Positions 16,282 to 24,170 of a stretch of DNA of 64,000 nucleotides are shown piece after piece. The stretch covers positions 84,483 through 148,482 of the forward strand of contig NZ_JACSQF010000002.1 in assembly GCF_014836755.1 (NCBI RefSeq), in the 5' to 3' direction. The notes below the pieces were generated by a model. That model saw only the letters and a list, made by a program, of their open reading frames with translations. It had not been told where the DNA came from and ran no database searches. Position 1 is the stretch's first letter; every line of letters begins with the position of its first letter. A program made the position numbers and the translations under genes. This DNA comes from Oerskovia merdavium (GTDB lineage: Bacteria > Actinomycetota > Actinomycetes > Actinomycetales > Cellulomonadaceae).

Positions 16282-16866
16282 ATGTCCCGTACCGTCTCGC
16301 TCGACGAGGCCCGCACGACCGGCGCCGTCGTCACGATCCACCGCCGCACCCTGGGCCCCGACACCGACCGGCTGGACGGCGTGGTGCTGGCGACGGGGGT
16401 GTGGACACTCGTCGGGTCGCTGGCGGACTGGGCTCACGCCGACGGCTACGAGGCGATCCGGACCGAGGACGTCACGAAGGTCCGCCGGTTGCGACGCGCG
16501 AACCAGCGTCTCGTCGAGCGCGCTGCTGCGGGGCTCGGGACCTGGCCGCTCCCGCACCCGGACCTCGCTGTCGACCTCGCGTCCGTCGAGGGCGTCGTGC
16601 GGTCGGTCGCCGGCACGAGCCGCCTGCTCGCGGTGCACGTCGAGGGCGAGTCTCCCGGCGAGTACTTCCCCGGAGCCGTGGGGGACCTGACGGACGAGGG
16701 TCTGGGGCTGCGGTTCATCGACACGGCCGGCCGTTGGGAGGCGGCGTCGAGGTGGTTCGGGCTCGACGAGATCACCCGTGTCTCGTGGGGGTCGCGCTAC
16801 CTCGACATGTTCGACCGGTACGGGGACCGCCCCCCGTTCGAGCCGCGCGAGCTCTCCGACCGGTGA
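16282..16866 (+). CDS. Uncharacterised small protein, barrel-like N-terminal region
   Basis: 194 aa, soluble. The first half (RRTLGPDTDRLDGVVLATGVWTLVGSLADWAHADGYEAIRTEDV) has the alternating strand pattern and ADGYEAIRTEDVTKVR block of a small uncharacterised protein family with a likely SH3/Sm-like barrel (inference). The second half contains GEYFPGAVGDLTDEGLGLRF and ends FGLDEITRVSWGSRYLDMFDRYGD. No catalytic motif. Convergent with the membrane protein gene, 39 bp apart. Confidence 0.7.
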   Translation: MSRTVSLDEARTTGAVVTIHRRTLGPDTDRLDGVVLATGVWTLVGSLADWAHADGYEAIRTEDVTKVRRLRRANQRLVERAAAGLGTWPLPHPDLAVDLASVEGVVRSVAGTSRLLAVHVEGESPGEYFPGAVGDLTDEGLGLRFIDTAGRWEAASRWFGLDEITRVSWGSRYLDMFDRYGDRPPFEPRELSDR

Positions 16867-16905
16867 CCGGCCCGGGGAGCGCCCGAGCTCGCCGAGGACA
16901 TCGGC

Positions 16906-17574
16906 TCACCCGGATCGCCCGGCTCGCCCGCAGCGCGGCCCCGTCGGCACCGTCCGGTCGTCGTGCTCGTGCCGCGCACCCTGCGTCTCCCGCGACCTGC
17001 CTCCGGACCCGAGGAGCACCCAGACGGGGCCGAACACGACCCACGCACCGAGCACGATCGCGACGCGCAGCGCCCACCCCCACAGCGGGTCTCCCGGCCA
17101 CTGGGCGGGAGGCACGAGCCCGGTCCCGGCGACGGTCGACAGGGTCGCGATCACCGCGAGCGCGATCACCGCGGCGACCGCTGCCCTCCCGAGCTCCTTG
17201 GTCTCGTGGAGCAGGCCCGCGAGGCCGTCCTTCGGCGGCTCGACGGGCTTCGGCCCGTCGCCGAAGCGGTACGCGGCGTGCGCGTCGGCCCAGCGGACGA
17301 TCGAGTGCCCGAACGCCACCGTGAACCCCAGGTACACGGCCGCGAGCCCGTGCACGGCCTCGGGCGGTGACCCGCCCGCGACGCTCGCGATCGACACGCT
17401 CACGAGCACCAGGTCGATCAGGGGGACGCTGACCAGCAGGATCGTGCTCAGCCGGCGGCGGTGCAGCAGGTACCGAGCGATCAGCCCGGCGGCGAGCACG
17501 ACCCAGAAGCCGACCTCGCACGCGAGGACCAGCAGGACCAGCGGGTTCTCCAGGAGGGTGCGCATGGTGTCCAT
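16906..17574 (-). CDS. Uncharacterised multi-span membrane protein
   Basis: 222 aa with about six hydrophobic segments (LLENPLVLLVLACEVGFWVVLAAG, ILLVSVPLIDLVLVSVSIA, VHGLAAVYLGFTVAFGH, AAVAAVIALAVIATLS, WALRVAIVLGAWVVFGPVWVLL) and a basic soluble tail. The GPKPVEPPKDG loop faces the cytoplasm. No family name could be assigned. Start is at the first Met of MDTMRTLL; the second Met three codons later is equally possible. Divergent from the jet operon by about 330 bp. Confidence 0.75.
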   Translation of the reverse strand: MDTMRTLLENPLVLLVLACEVGFWVVLAAGLIARYLLHRRRLSTILLVSVPLIDLVLVSVSIASVAGGSPPEAVHGLAAVYLGFTVAFGHSIVRWADAHAAYRFGDGPKPVEPPKDGLAGLLHETKELGRAAVAAVIALAVIATLSTVAGTGLVPPAQWPGDPLWGWALRVAIVLGAWVVFGPVWVLLGSGGRSRETQGARHEHDDRTVPTGPRCGRAGRSG

Positions 17575-17901
17575 GCTGGTCGGGAAGGTGCCCGACGGCG
17601 TCGCCCACCTCGCCGATCTTCGCTCGCCTCGCGTACATCGTTCGAGGGAGGGAAGGTCGGCGAGCACAGGGGGTCGGGTGGCCGTGCCGATCCCGGGATC
17701 GTGGGCCCCGGCGCCTAGGATGCTCGGTGCGGCAGGTGGGACGGACGGTCCTCGTGAGGAAGGGCGGCAGCTCGCCCAAGGGGCGTCGATCGGCGAGCAC
17801 CGACCGACCAGCCGACCAGCACGACCGGCCGGCAGGACCACAGCCCGACCAGCACGACCGAGCACGCAGCACGAACCACAGACACACGCGAGAGGGCCTG
17901 A
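17575..17901. other. 327-bp divergent intergenic region upstream of jetA
   Basis: Holds no convincing gene. It contains a 16-bp direct repeat, CCGACCAGCACGACCG, at 17812-17827 and 17845-17860 within a CGACC/AGCACG-rich stretch, and GAGAGGG just before the jetA GTG. The jet promoter must lie here, but no clear -35/-10 pair was found. Confidence 0.5.
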
Positions 17902-19737
17902 GTGCAGCACGACGACATCGACGCCCTGCGGCGCACCCCGGCCTGGCGCCTCCTGCGCTCGGACAACGCACCGCTCGCCCTGAGCTTCCTCGGCACGGTC
18001 TTCGTCGAGCAGAACGTCCGATCGATCGGCGAGGCCGAGCTGGTCTCGCTCCTCGACGACGCGCTCTACGCGATCGACGGACCGGACCGGCCCGCCCGCG
18101 CGCAGCCCCGACCCGTCGCGGAGGGGGACGAGCACGCCACCGGTGACGAGCCCGCGGTGGTGAGCGACGCCGTCGGGCCGGACGATGCCCACGCACGCGA
18201 TGCCCACGCACCTGGGGTACCCGCGGACCACCCGACCGAGGCCCGTCGCTACCCCCGCTCGCCCAAGGCCTACCTCGACCACTGGTCCGCGCCCGAGCAG
18301 GGCTGGCTGCGCAAGTTCTACCCGACGGGCTCGGACGAGGCGCACTACGACGCGACCCCGGCCGTCGAGAAGGCCGTCGCGTGGGTAACGGCGCTGCGCG
18401 AGCGCAGCTTCGTGGGCACCGAGTCGCGCCTGAACACGGTCTTCGAGCTGCTGCGCCAGCTCACGGTCGGCACCGAGTCCGACGCCGACGCGCGCCTGCG
18501 CGAGCTCGAGGCGCGGCGGGCGCGGATCGACGAGGAGATCGAGCGTGTTCGCGCGGGCCAGCTCTCGCTGCTCGACGCGGCCGCCCAGCGCGACCGCTAC
18601 CAGCAGCTCACGGGCACGGCCGCGGACCTGCTCGCGGACTTCCGCGAGGTCGAGGCGAACTTCCGGAACCTCGACCGCGACATGCGCGAGCGCATCACGG
18701 GCTGGGACGGGGCCAAGGGGGACCTGCTGGACGCGGTCGTCGGGAGCCGTTCGGCGATCGCGGACTCGGACCAGGGGCGCAGCTTCCACGCGTTCTACGA
18801 CTTCCTCCTGGACCGCCAGCGTCAGGAGGAGTTCGCCGAGCTCGTCGAGAAGGTCCAGGCCCTGCCCGCGCTCGAGGAGCAGGTCGGGCCCGACGACGAG
18901 GCGGCCCCCGGGATCACGGGCCGTGCGGCCGGGCGACGCCTGCGCCGCATCCACTACGACTGGCTCGACGCGGGCGAGCGCACGCAGTCGACCGTGCGCG
19001 TCCTGTCCGAGCAGCTGCGCCGGTTCCTGGACGACCAGGTGTGGCTCGAGAACCGTCGCGTGATCGACATCCTGCGCAGCATCGAGGGCCATGCGCTCGC
19101 GCTGCGCGACGCTCCCGACCGCCTGCGCCTGGGCGCTGCGGACACCGGTCCGCTCGCGACGACCATGGACTCGACCTCGGTCGACGTGCACCTGCCGACC
19201 GAGCGCCCCCTCTACCGGCCCCAGCACCAGGAACCGCTCGCGAGCGAGGGGGTGACCGCGGGGGTCGCGGACTTCGACGCGTCGGCACTGTTCACGCAGG
19301 TCCACGTGGACCCCGAGCGCCTGAGCCGCACCGTCCGCGACGCTCTGCGCCGCCGCGGTCAGGTCTCGCTCGCGGAGCTCGTCGGGGAGAACCCGCTCGA
19401 GCAGGGCCTCGCGGAGCTCGTGACGTACCTGTCGCTCGACGACCCGCGCTTCGACGTCGTGCACGACCCCGCGCACACCGACGAGGTGCGGTGGGTCGTC
19501 GACGACCACGTGCCGGACCTGCCGGTGGCGGGCGCCGTCGAGGTCGCCGCGGTCGACGAGCGGCCCACCGGACCGCGCGTCCGGGTCGCGCGCGTGCCGC
19601 GCGTGACGTTCGCCCGCACGGGAGCCAGGGACCTCGCGGGGGCCGTGGCCCGGTCGCTCGCGCAGGCCCCGCCCGCTCCGCCCGGACCGTCCGCCCAGCA
19701 GTCTCCCCAGCCGTCTCCTCAGGAGGGAACCCCGTGA
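17902..19737 (+). CDS. jetA: JetA / MksF, Wadjet DUF3375 kleisin-like subunit
   Basis: 611 aa. The N-terminal winged-helix region LRRTPAWRLLRSDNAPLALSFLGTVFVEQN, the SPKAYLDHW and WLRKFYPTGSDEAHYD blocks, and ERSFVGTESRLNTVFELLRQL are hallmarks of DUF3375, the JetA (MksF) subunit that bridges the SMC heads in Wadjet/MksBEF complexes. A helical region (ARLRELEARRARIDEEIERVRAG) follows. An acidic, His/Ala-rich insert (about 58-115) makes it longer than the roughly 500 aa usual for the family. GTG start with GAGAGGG upstream. The stop overlaps the jetB GTG by three bases. Confidence 0.92.
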   Translation: MQHDDIDALRRTPAWRLLRSDNAPLALSFLGTVFVEQNVRSIGEAELVSLLDDALYAIDGPDRPARAQPRPVAEGDEHATGDEPAVVSDAVGPDDAHARDAHAPGVPADHPTEARRYPRSPKAYLDHWSAPEQGWLRKFYPTGSDEAHYDATPAVEKAVAWVTALRERSFVGTESRLNTVFELLRQLTVGTESDADARLRELEARRARIDEEIERVRAGQLSLLDAAAQRDRYQQLTGTAADLLADFREVEANFRNLDRDMRERITGWDGAKGDLLDAVVGSRSAIADSDQGRSFHAFYDFLLDRQRQEEFAELVEKVQALPALEEQVGPDDEAAPGITGRAAGRRLRRIHYDWLDAGERTQSTVRVLSEQLRRFLDDQVWLENRRVIDILRSIEGHALALRDAPDRLRLGAADTGPLATTMDSTSVDVHLPTERPLYRPQHQEPLASEGVTAGVADFDASALFTQVHVDPERLSRTVRDALRRRGQVSLAELVGENPLEQGLAELVTYLSLDDPRFDVVHDPAHTDEVRWVVDDHVPDLPVAGAVEVAAVDERPTGPRVRVARVPRVTFARTGARDLAGAVARSLAQAPPAPPGPSAQQSPQPSPQEGTP

Positions 19738-20540
19738 GCCAGCAGCCCGTCCGGACCGAACGCCCGGGGCAGACCGGCGGCCCGAGCCCCGAGCTGTCCC
19801 TCGTCGTGACCTCGCTCGTCAAGGGCGTCGTCTACCGCGAGGCCGGGACGCGCACGTGGCGCGACCTGCTCGCGCTCGAGGCGCAGGCGCGGGACTTCGT
19901 CGCGACGCTCGGCCTCGAGGTCGTGATCGACGAGTCCGAGGGGTACGCGTACCTGCGCGCGCAGCCCGAGGACGAGGGCGACGGCACGTTCATCCCGCGC
20001 CTCGTCGCGCGGCGCGAGCTGTCGTTCGACGTCAGCCTGCTGCTCGCGCTGCTGCGCAAGCGGCTCGCGCAGTTCGACTCCGAGGGCGGCGACACGCGCC
20101 TGGTCCTGACGCGCGACGAGATCGTGGACCTGGTCCGCGTGTTCCTGCCCGGGTCCAGCAACGAGGCCCGCGCACGCGACCGCGTCGAGGCCAACGTGCG
20201 CCGCGTGGTCGAGCTGGGCTTCCTGCGCCCCGTGCCGGACACCCCGGACACGTACGAGGTGCGCCGCATCCTCAAGGCGTTCGTCGACGGGCAGTGGCTC
20301 GCGGACTTCGACGCGCGCCTCGCGGAGTACGCGGCCGAGCTCGCGTCGCGCGACGGGGGAGCGCTCCTGCCCGATGGCGGAGCGCCCGCGGGCGTGCCGG
20401 CTGCGGCGGGTGCTGGCACGGGGGCCGCGCCGACCATGCGGTTGACGTCCGACGAGCATGCGGTCGGCGTCGAGAACGGGCCTGAATCGGACGACAACCG
20501 CATGCTCGGCACCGAGCGCCCGACCCACGAGGAGGCCTGA
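19734..20540 (+). CDS. jetB: JetB / MksE, Wadjet DUF4194 KITE subunit, with repeat-encoded tail
   Basis: 268 aa. DUF4194 core: SLVVTSLVKGVVYREAGTRTWRDLL, IDESEGYAYLRAQ, RLVARRELSFDVSLLLALLRKRL, LTRDEIVDLVRVF, RRVVELGFLRPV and YEVRRILKAFVDGQWLADF, the winged-helix KITE protein of Wadjet and MksBEF. GTG overlaps the jetA stop with AGGAGG seven bases upstream. After about residue 220 the chain becomes Gly/Ala-rich, and residues about 234-258 are encoded by a palindromic repeat element, so the C-terminal tail (APTMRLTSDEHAVGVEN) is not part of the normal family. The stop overlaps the jetC ATG (TGATG). Confidence 0.92.
   Translation: MSQQPVRTERPGQTGGPSPELSLVVTSLVKGVVYREAGTRTWRDLLALEAQARDFVATLGLEVVIDESEGYAYLRAQPEDEGDGTFIPRLVARRELSFDVSLLLALLRKRLAQFDSEGGDTRLVLTRDEIVDLVRVFLPGSSNEARARDRVEANVRRVVELGFLRPVPDTPDTYEVRRILKAFVDGQWLADFDARLAEYAAELASRDGGALLPDGGAPAGVPAAAGAGTGAAPTMRLTSDEHAVGVENGPESDDNRMLGTERPTHEEA
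20435..20509. repeat. Palindromic element, subtype A, inside the jetB coding region
   Basis: Arms 20435-20452 (CATGCGGTTGACGTCCGA) and 20487-20504 pair at 17 of 18 positions; a second left-arm copy, CGAGCATGCGGTCG, lies at 20453-20466. The element is read through in frame by jetB and ends 20 bp before the jetC ribosome-binding site. Confidence 0.85.
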
Positions 20541-23500
20541 TGGCCGAGGCACTGTTCAGCGCGGTCGAGCTGCACGACGCGGCAGCGGACCTGGACCAGC
20601 GGTCGGGCTACCGCCTCGACCGGCTCGAGGTCCTCAACTGGGGGACGTTCGACAAGTACGCGTGGAGCTTCGAGCTCGAGGGGCGTAACGCGCTCCTGAC
20701 GGGGGACATCGGCTCGGGCAAGTCGACCATCGTCGACGCCATCACGACGCTCCTGCTCCCCGCGAACCGCATCAGCTACAACAAGGCGGCCGGCGCCGAC
20801 ACGCGCGAGCGCACGCTGCGCTCGTACGTGGCCGGGCACTACAAGTCCGAGCGCAACGAGGTCACGGGCGCCTCGCGGCACGTGGGCCTGCGGCGCGGCC
20901 ACACCTACTCGGTCATCCTGGGCGAGTTCGCCAACCGCGGGTTCGACTCGCGCGCGGTGCTGGCGCAGGTGTTCTGGCTCAAGGACGGAGCGCAGGGGCA
21001 GCCCGAGCGCTTCTACGTCACGAGCACCTCGCCCATGACGATCGCCGACGACTTCGCGGGGTTCGACGGCGACATCAACGTCCTGCGCCGCCGCCTGCGC
21101 GAGTCGGGCGCCCAGATCCGCGACCACTTCCCGGAGTACGGGCGCGACTTCCGGCGCCTGCTCGGCATCGAGTCGGAGCAGGCCATGGAGCTGTTCCACC
21201 AGACGGTGTCCATGAAGTCGGTGGGTGACCTCAACGAGTTCGTGCGCGAGCACATGCTCGAGCCGTTCGACGCGGCCCGCTGGACCGAGAAGCTCGTCGC
21301 GCACTTCGACGACCTCACGAGCGCGCACGACGCCGTGGTCAAGGCCCGCGCGCAGATCGACCAGCTCGCGCCGCTGCTGGCCGACGCCGACGCGTACGAC
21401 GCGGTGGGGGAACGGGCCCGCGGGCTGGTCGCCCAGCGCGAGGCGTTGCGCGGGTTCACCGCGGGGCGGCGCGTCGAGGCGCTCGACGCGCGCATCGCCG
21501 AGCTCGAGGCGTCGATCACGGCGCGCGCCGACGGCCTGGACCGCCTCAAGGAGGAGCTCGCGCTGCTCGACGCCGAGCGCCAGCGCCTCGAGGTCGAGCG
21601 GGCCGGGCACGGCGGCGACCGCCTCGCCCAGATCGAGGGCGAGGTCGCGCGCCGCGAGGTCGAGCGCGCAGAACGCCGGGCCAAGGCCGACGAGTACGCG
21701 CGCTACCTCGCCGCAGCAGGCCTGGAGCCCGTCGCGTCGCGCGACGAGTTCGCGGCGCTGCGCGAGCGCACGGCCGCCCTGCAGTCGGACGCGCAGGACG
21801 CCCTGGGCGAGATCGAGGGGCGCGCCGGGGAGGTCGCGGCCGAGCTGCGCGCGGTCGAGGCCGAGGCCCGCGAGATCAACGCCGAGCTCCGGTCGCTCGC
21901 CGACCGCGAGTCCAACCTGCCCCGCACGAGCCTGGACCTGCGCACCCGCCTGTGCTCCGACGTCGGGCTCACCGACGCCGACCTGCCCTTCGCGGGCGAG
22001 CTCATCGGCGTGCGCGCCGAGCACGCCGAGTGGGAGGGCGCGGCCGAGCGCGTGCTGCGCGGGTTCGCGCTCTCGCTGCTCGTGCCGGCCCAGCACTACG
22101 ACGCCGTCGCGACGTGGATCAACTCGCAGGACCTGGGCACGCGGCTCGTCTACCACCGGGTCCCCGCGCCCGCCGCGGGCCGCTCGGGGAAGGCGCGCGG
22201 CGGCGTCGGGACCCCTCCGGCGAGCCGCGAGGACGGACCGCTGCTCGCGGACCTCCTCGAGGTCAAGGACGGCGACCTCGCCGCGTGGCTGAGCGACGAG
22301 CTCGAGCGCCGCGCGGACTACGTGTGCGCCGCGACGCTCGCCGACTTCCAGCGCGTGCCCCGCGCCGTGACGCGCGAGGGACAGGTCAAGCACTCGGCCA
22401 GCCACCACGAGAAGGACGACCGGCGCTCGGTCCGCGACCGCAGCGGCTACGTCCTCGGCTGGAGCAACCAGGCCAAGATCGACGCGCTGCTCGAGCAGGC
22501 GACCGACGTCGCCGGCCGTCGCACGGCGCTCGAGGAGAGGCGTGACGAGGTCGGTCGCGAGAAGAGCGCCGCGATCTCGCGCTCGGGCGCGCTCAACCGG
22601 CTCGACGTGTTCCGCGAGTGGCGCGAGCTCGACTGGGAGGAGCCCGTCCGGGCCGTCGCCGAGCTCCACGAGGAGAAGCGGCGCATCGAGGGCGCGTCGA
22701 CCGAGCTGAGCCGCATCGCCGACCAGCTCCGCGACCTGTCCCGGAGGGCCGCAGGCCTCGCGAGCGACCGCGACGCGCTGCTCTCGGCCGCCGGGGCGGA
22801 CCAGCACGCGCTGCAGACGGCACGCGACCAGCGTGGACGCTCGGCCCGCGTGCTGGCCGAGCAGGGGCCGGCCGACGCGGCGCTGGCCGAGGAGCTCGCC
22901 GGGCTCTTCGACGCCGAGACCGCGGCCCAGGCTGCCGCCCAGGCGGGCTCGCACCCCGGCTCGCGCGGCGACGTGGACCCCGACGCGGTCGAGAGCGCCC
23001 TGCGGACCCGGCTCACGAGCCAGGTCGAGGAGGCCCAGACCCGGCAGGGGCAGCTCGGTACGCGCATCGCCGCCCAGATGACGGCGTTCCGGGCCGCGTA
23101 CCCGGTCGAGACCACGGAGCTCGACAACGACGTGCGCTCCGCCCCCGAGTACCGGGCGCTGCACGAGCGGCTCACGCGAGACGACCTGCCGCGCTTCGAG
23201 GGCGACTTCAAGACGTACCTCAACACCAACACGATCCGCGACATCGCGGGCTTCCACGCCGAGCTGTCCAAGCAGGCCGACCTCATCCGCGAGCGCGTCG
23301 AGATCATCAACGACTCCCTGCGCGCGATCGACTACAACCCCGGTCGGTACATCCGCCTCGAGATGGCGCCCACGCCCAACACCGAGGTGCGCGAGTTCCG
23401 GGCGGACCTGCGGGCGTGCACCGACGGCGTCCTGGGGCTCGACCTCGACGGGAGGCGCGACGAGGACACCGGTGAGGAGACCGTCGCGTACTACTCGGAG

Positions 23501-24028
23501 GAGCGGTTCCTGCGGGTCAAGGCGATCGTCGAGCGGTTCCGGGGGCGCGAGGGCCAGACCGAGGCCGACGAGGCGTGGAAGCGTCGCGTGACCGACGTGC
23601 GGAGCTGGTTCGTGCTCTCGGCCTCCGAGCGGTCGCGCGAGGACGACGTCGAGCACGAGCACTACTCGGACTCGGGCGGGAAGTCCGGTGGCCAGAAGGA
23701 GAAGCTCGCCTACACGATCCTCGCCGCCTCGCTCGCCTACCAGTTCAAGCTCGACTGGGGCGCGGTGCGGTCCAAGGCGTTCCGGTTCGTCGTGATCGAC
23801 GAGGCGTTCGGCCGCGGGTCGGACGAGTCGACGCGGTTCGCGCTCGAGCTGTTCAAGAGCCTGGGTCTTCAGTTGCTCATCGTGACGCCGCTGCAGAAGA
23901 TCCACGTGATCGAGCCCTACATCTCGGCCGTGGGGTACGTCGACAACCCGACGGGCCGCAACTCGCGGCTGCGGACGCTGACGATCGAGGAGTACCAGGC
24001 CGAGAAGGAGGCGCACGCGGCGCTCTGA
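20540..24028 (+). CDS. jetC: JetC / MksB, Wadjet SMC-like ATPase
   Basis: 1162 aa, the loop-extruding SMC motor. Head: WGTFDKYAWSFELEGRNALLTGDIGSGKST with Walker A at 55-62, and the conserved ISYNKAAGADTRERTLRSYV block. Long charged coiled-coil arms from about 270 to 900 flank a hinge-like middle. C-terminal head: signature SGGKSGGQKEKLAYTILAASLAYQF (about 1044 onward) and Walker B FVVIDEAFGRGSDEST (about 1081-1096), followed by VTPLQKIHVIEPYISAVGYV, typical of JetC/MksB. ATG at TGATG with GAGGAGG upstream. All ATPase motifs look intact. The expected fourth gene, jetD, does not follow; a subtype B palindrome and a convergent histidine kinase gene do. Confidence 0.93.
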   Translation: MAEALFSAVELHDAAADLDQRSGYRLDRLEVLNWGTFDKYAWSFELEGRNALLTGDIGSGKSTIVDAITTLLLPANRISYNKAAGADTRERTLRSYVAGHYKSERNEVTGASRHVGLRRGHTYSVILGEFANRGFDSRAVLAQVFWLKDGAQGQPERFYVTSTSPMTIADDFAGFDGDINVLRRRLRESGAQIRDHFPEYGRDFRRLLGIESEQAMELFHQTVSMKSVGDLNEFVREHMLEPFDAARWTEKLVAHFDDLTSAHDAVVKARAQIDQLAPLLADADAYDAVGERARGLVAQREALRGFTAGRRVEALDARIAELEASITARADGLDRLKEELALLDAERQRLEVERAGHGGDRLAQIEGEVARREVERAERRAKADEYARYLAAAGLEPVASRDEFAALRERTAALQSDAQDALGEIEGRAGEVAAELRAVEAEAREINAELRSLADRESNLPRTSLDLRTRLCSDVGLTDADLPFAGELIGVRAEHAEWEGAAERVLRGFALSLLVPAQHYDAVATWINSQDLGTRLVYHRVPAPAAGRSGKARGGVGTPPASREDGPLLADLLEVKDGDLAAWLSDELERRADYVCAATLADFQRVPRAVTREGQVKHSASHHEKDDRRSVRDRSGYVLGWSNQAKIDALLEQATDVAGRRTALEERRDEVGREKSAAISRSGALNRLDVFREWRELDWEEPVRAVAELHEEKRRIEGASTELSRIADQLRDLSRRAAGLASDRDALLSAAGADQHALQTARDQRGRSARVLAEQGPADAALAEELAGLFDAETAAQAAAQAGSHPGSRGDVDPDAVESALRTRLTSQVEEAQTRQGQLGTRIAAQMTAFRAAYPVETTELDNDVRSAPEYRALHERLTRDDLPRFEGDFKTYLNTNTIRDIAGFHAELSKQADLIRERVEIINDSLRAIDYNPGRYIRLEMAPTPNTEVREFRADLRACTDGVLGLDLDGRRDEDTGEETVAYYSEERFLRVKAIVERFRGREGQTEADEAWKRRVTDVRSWFVLSASERSREDDVEHEHYSDSGGKSGGQKEKLAYTILAASLAYQFKLDWGAVRSKAFRFVVIDEAFGRGSDESTRFALELFKSLGLQLLIVTPLQKIHVIEPYISAVGYVDNPTGRNSRLRTLTIEEYQAEKEAHAAL

Positions 24029-24067
24029 TCCGTCGTCCGGGGTGCCGTGGACGCTGCGCTCCGGTGC

Positions 24068-24122
24068 CGAGCACGAGGTTGCGGTCGTTGTCGGGCTGAC
24101 AACGAACGCAACCTCGTGCTCG
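24068..24122. repeat. Palindromic element, subtype B, at a convergent junction
   Basis: A 16-bp perfect outer stem (24068-24083 with 24107-24122) continues inward for nine more positions with one mismatch around a 5-nt loop. It lies between the ends of jetC and the histidine kinase gene and could terminate both. Confidence 0.85.
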
Positions 24123-24170
24123 ACCGGCCGCAACGCGACCATCAGCAGGCCGAGGCCGCCCCGCACCGGC

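Noticed and set aside
15423-17574. Genes upstream of jetA considered as a displaced jetD
   Set aside because: One is a small barrel-like protein, one an uncharacterised soluble protein of 218 aa, one a membrane protein. None has the size or Toprim-like acidic motifs of DUF3322/DUF2220 proteins.
19832-24166. Very long reverse-strand reading frame antisense to jetB-jetC
   Set aside because: GC-rich third positions create long antisense frames. Its composition (Arg, Val, Glu, Gly-rich, no domains) is that of a shadow, while the forward proteins have all motifs.
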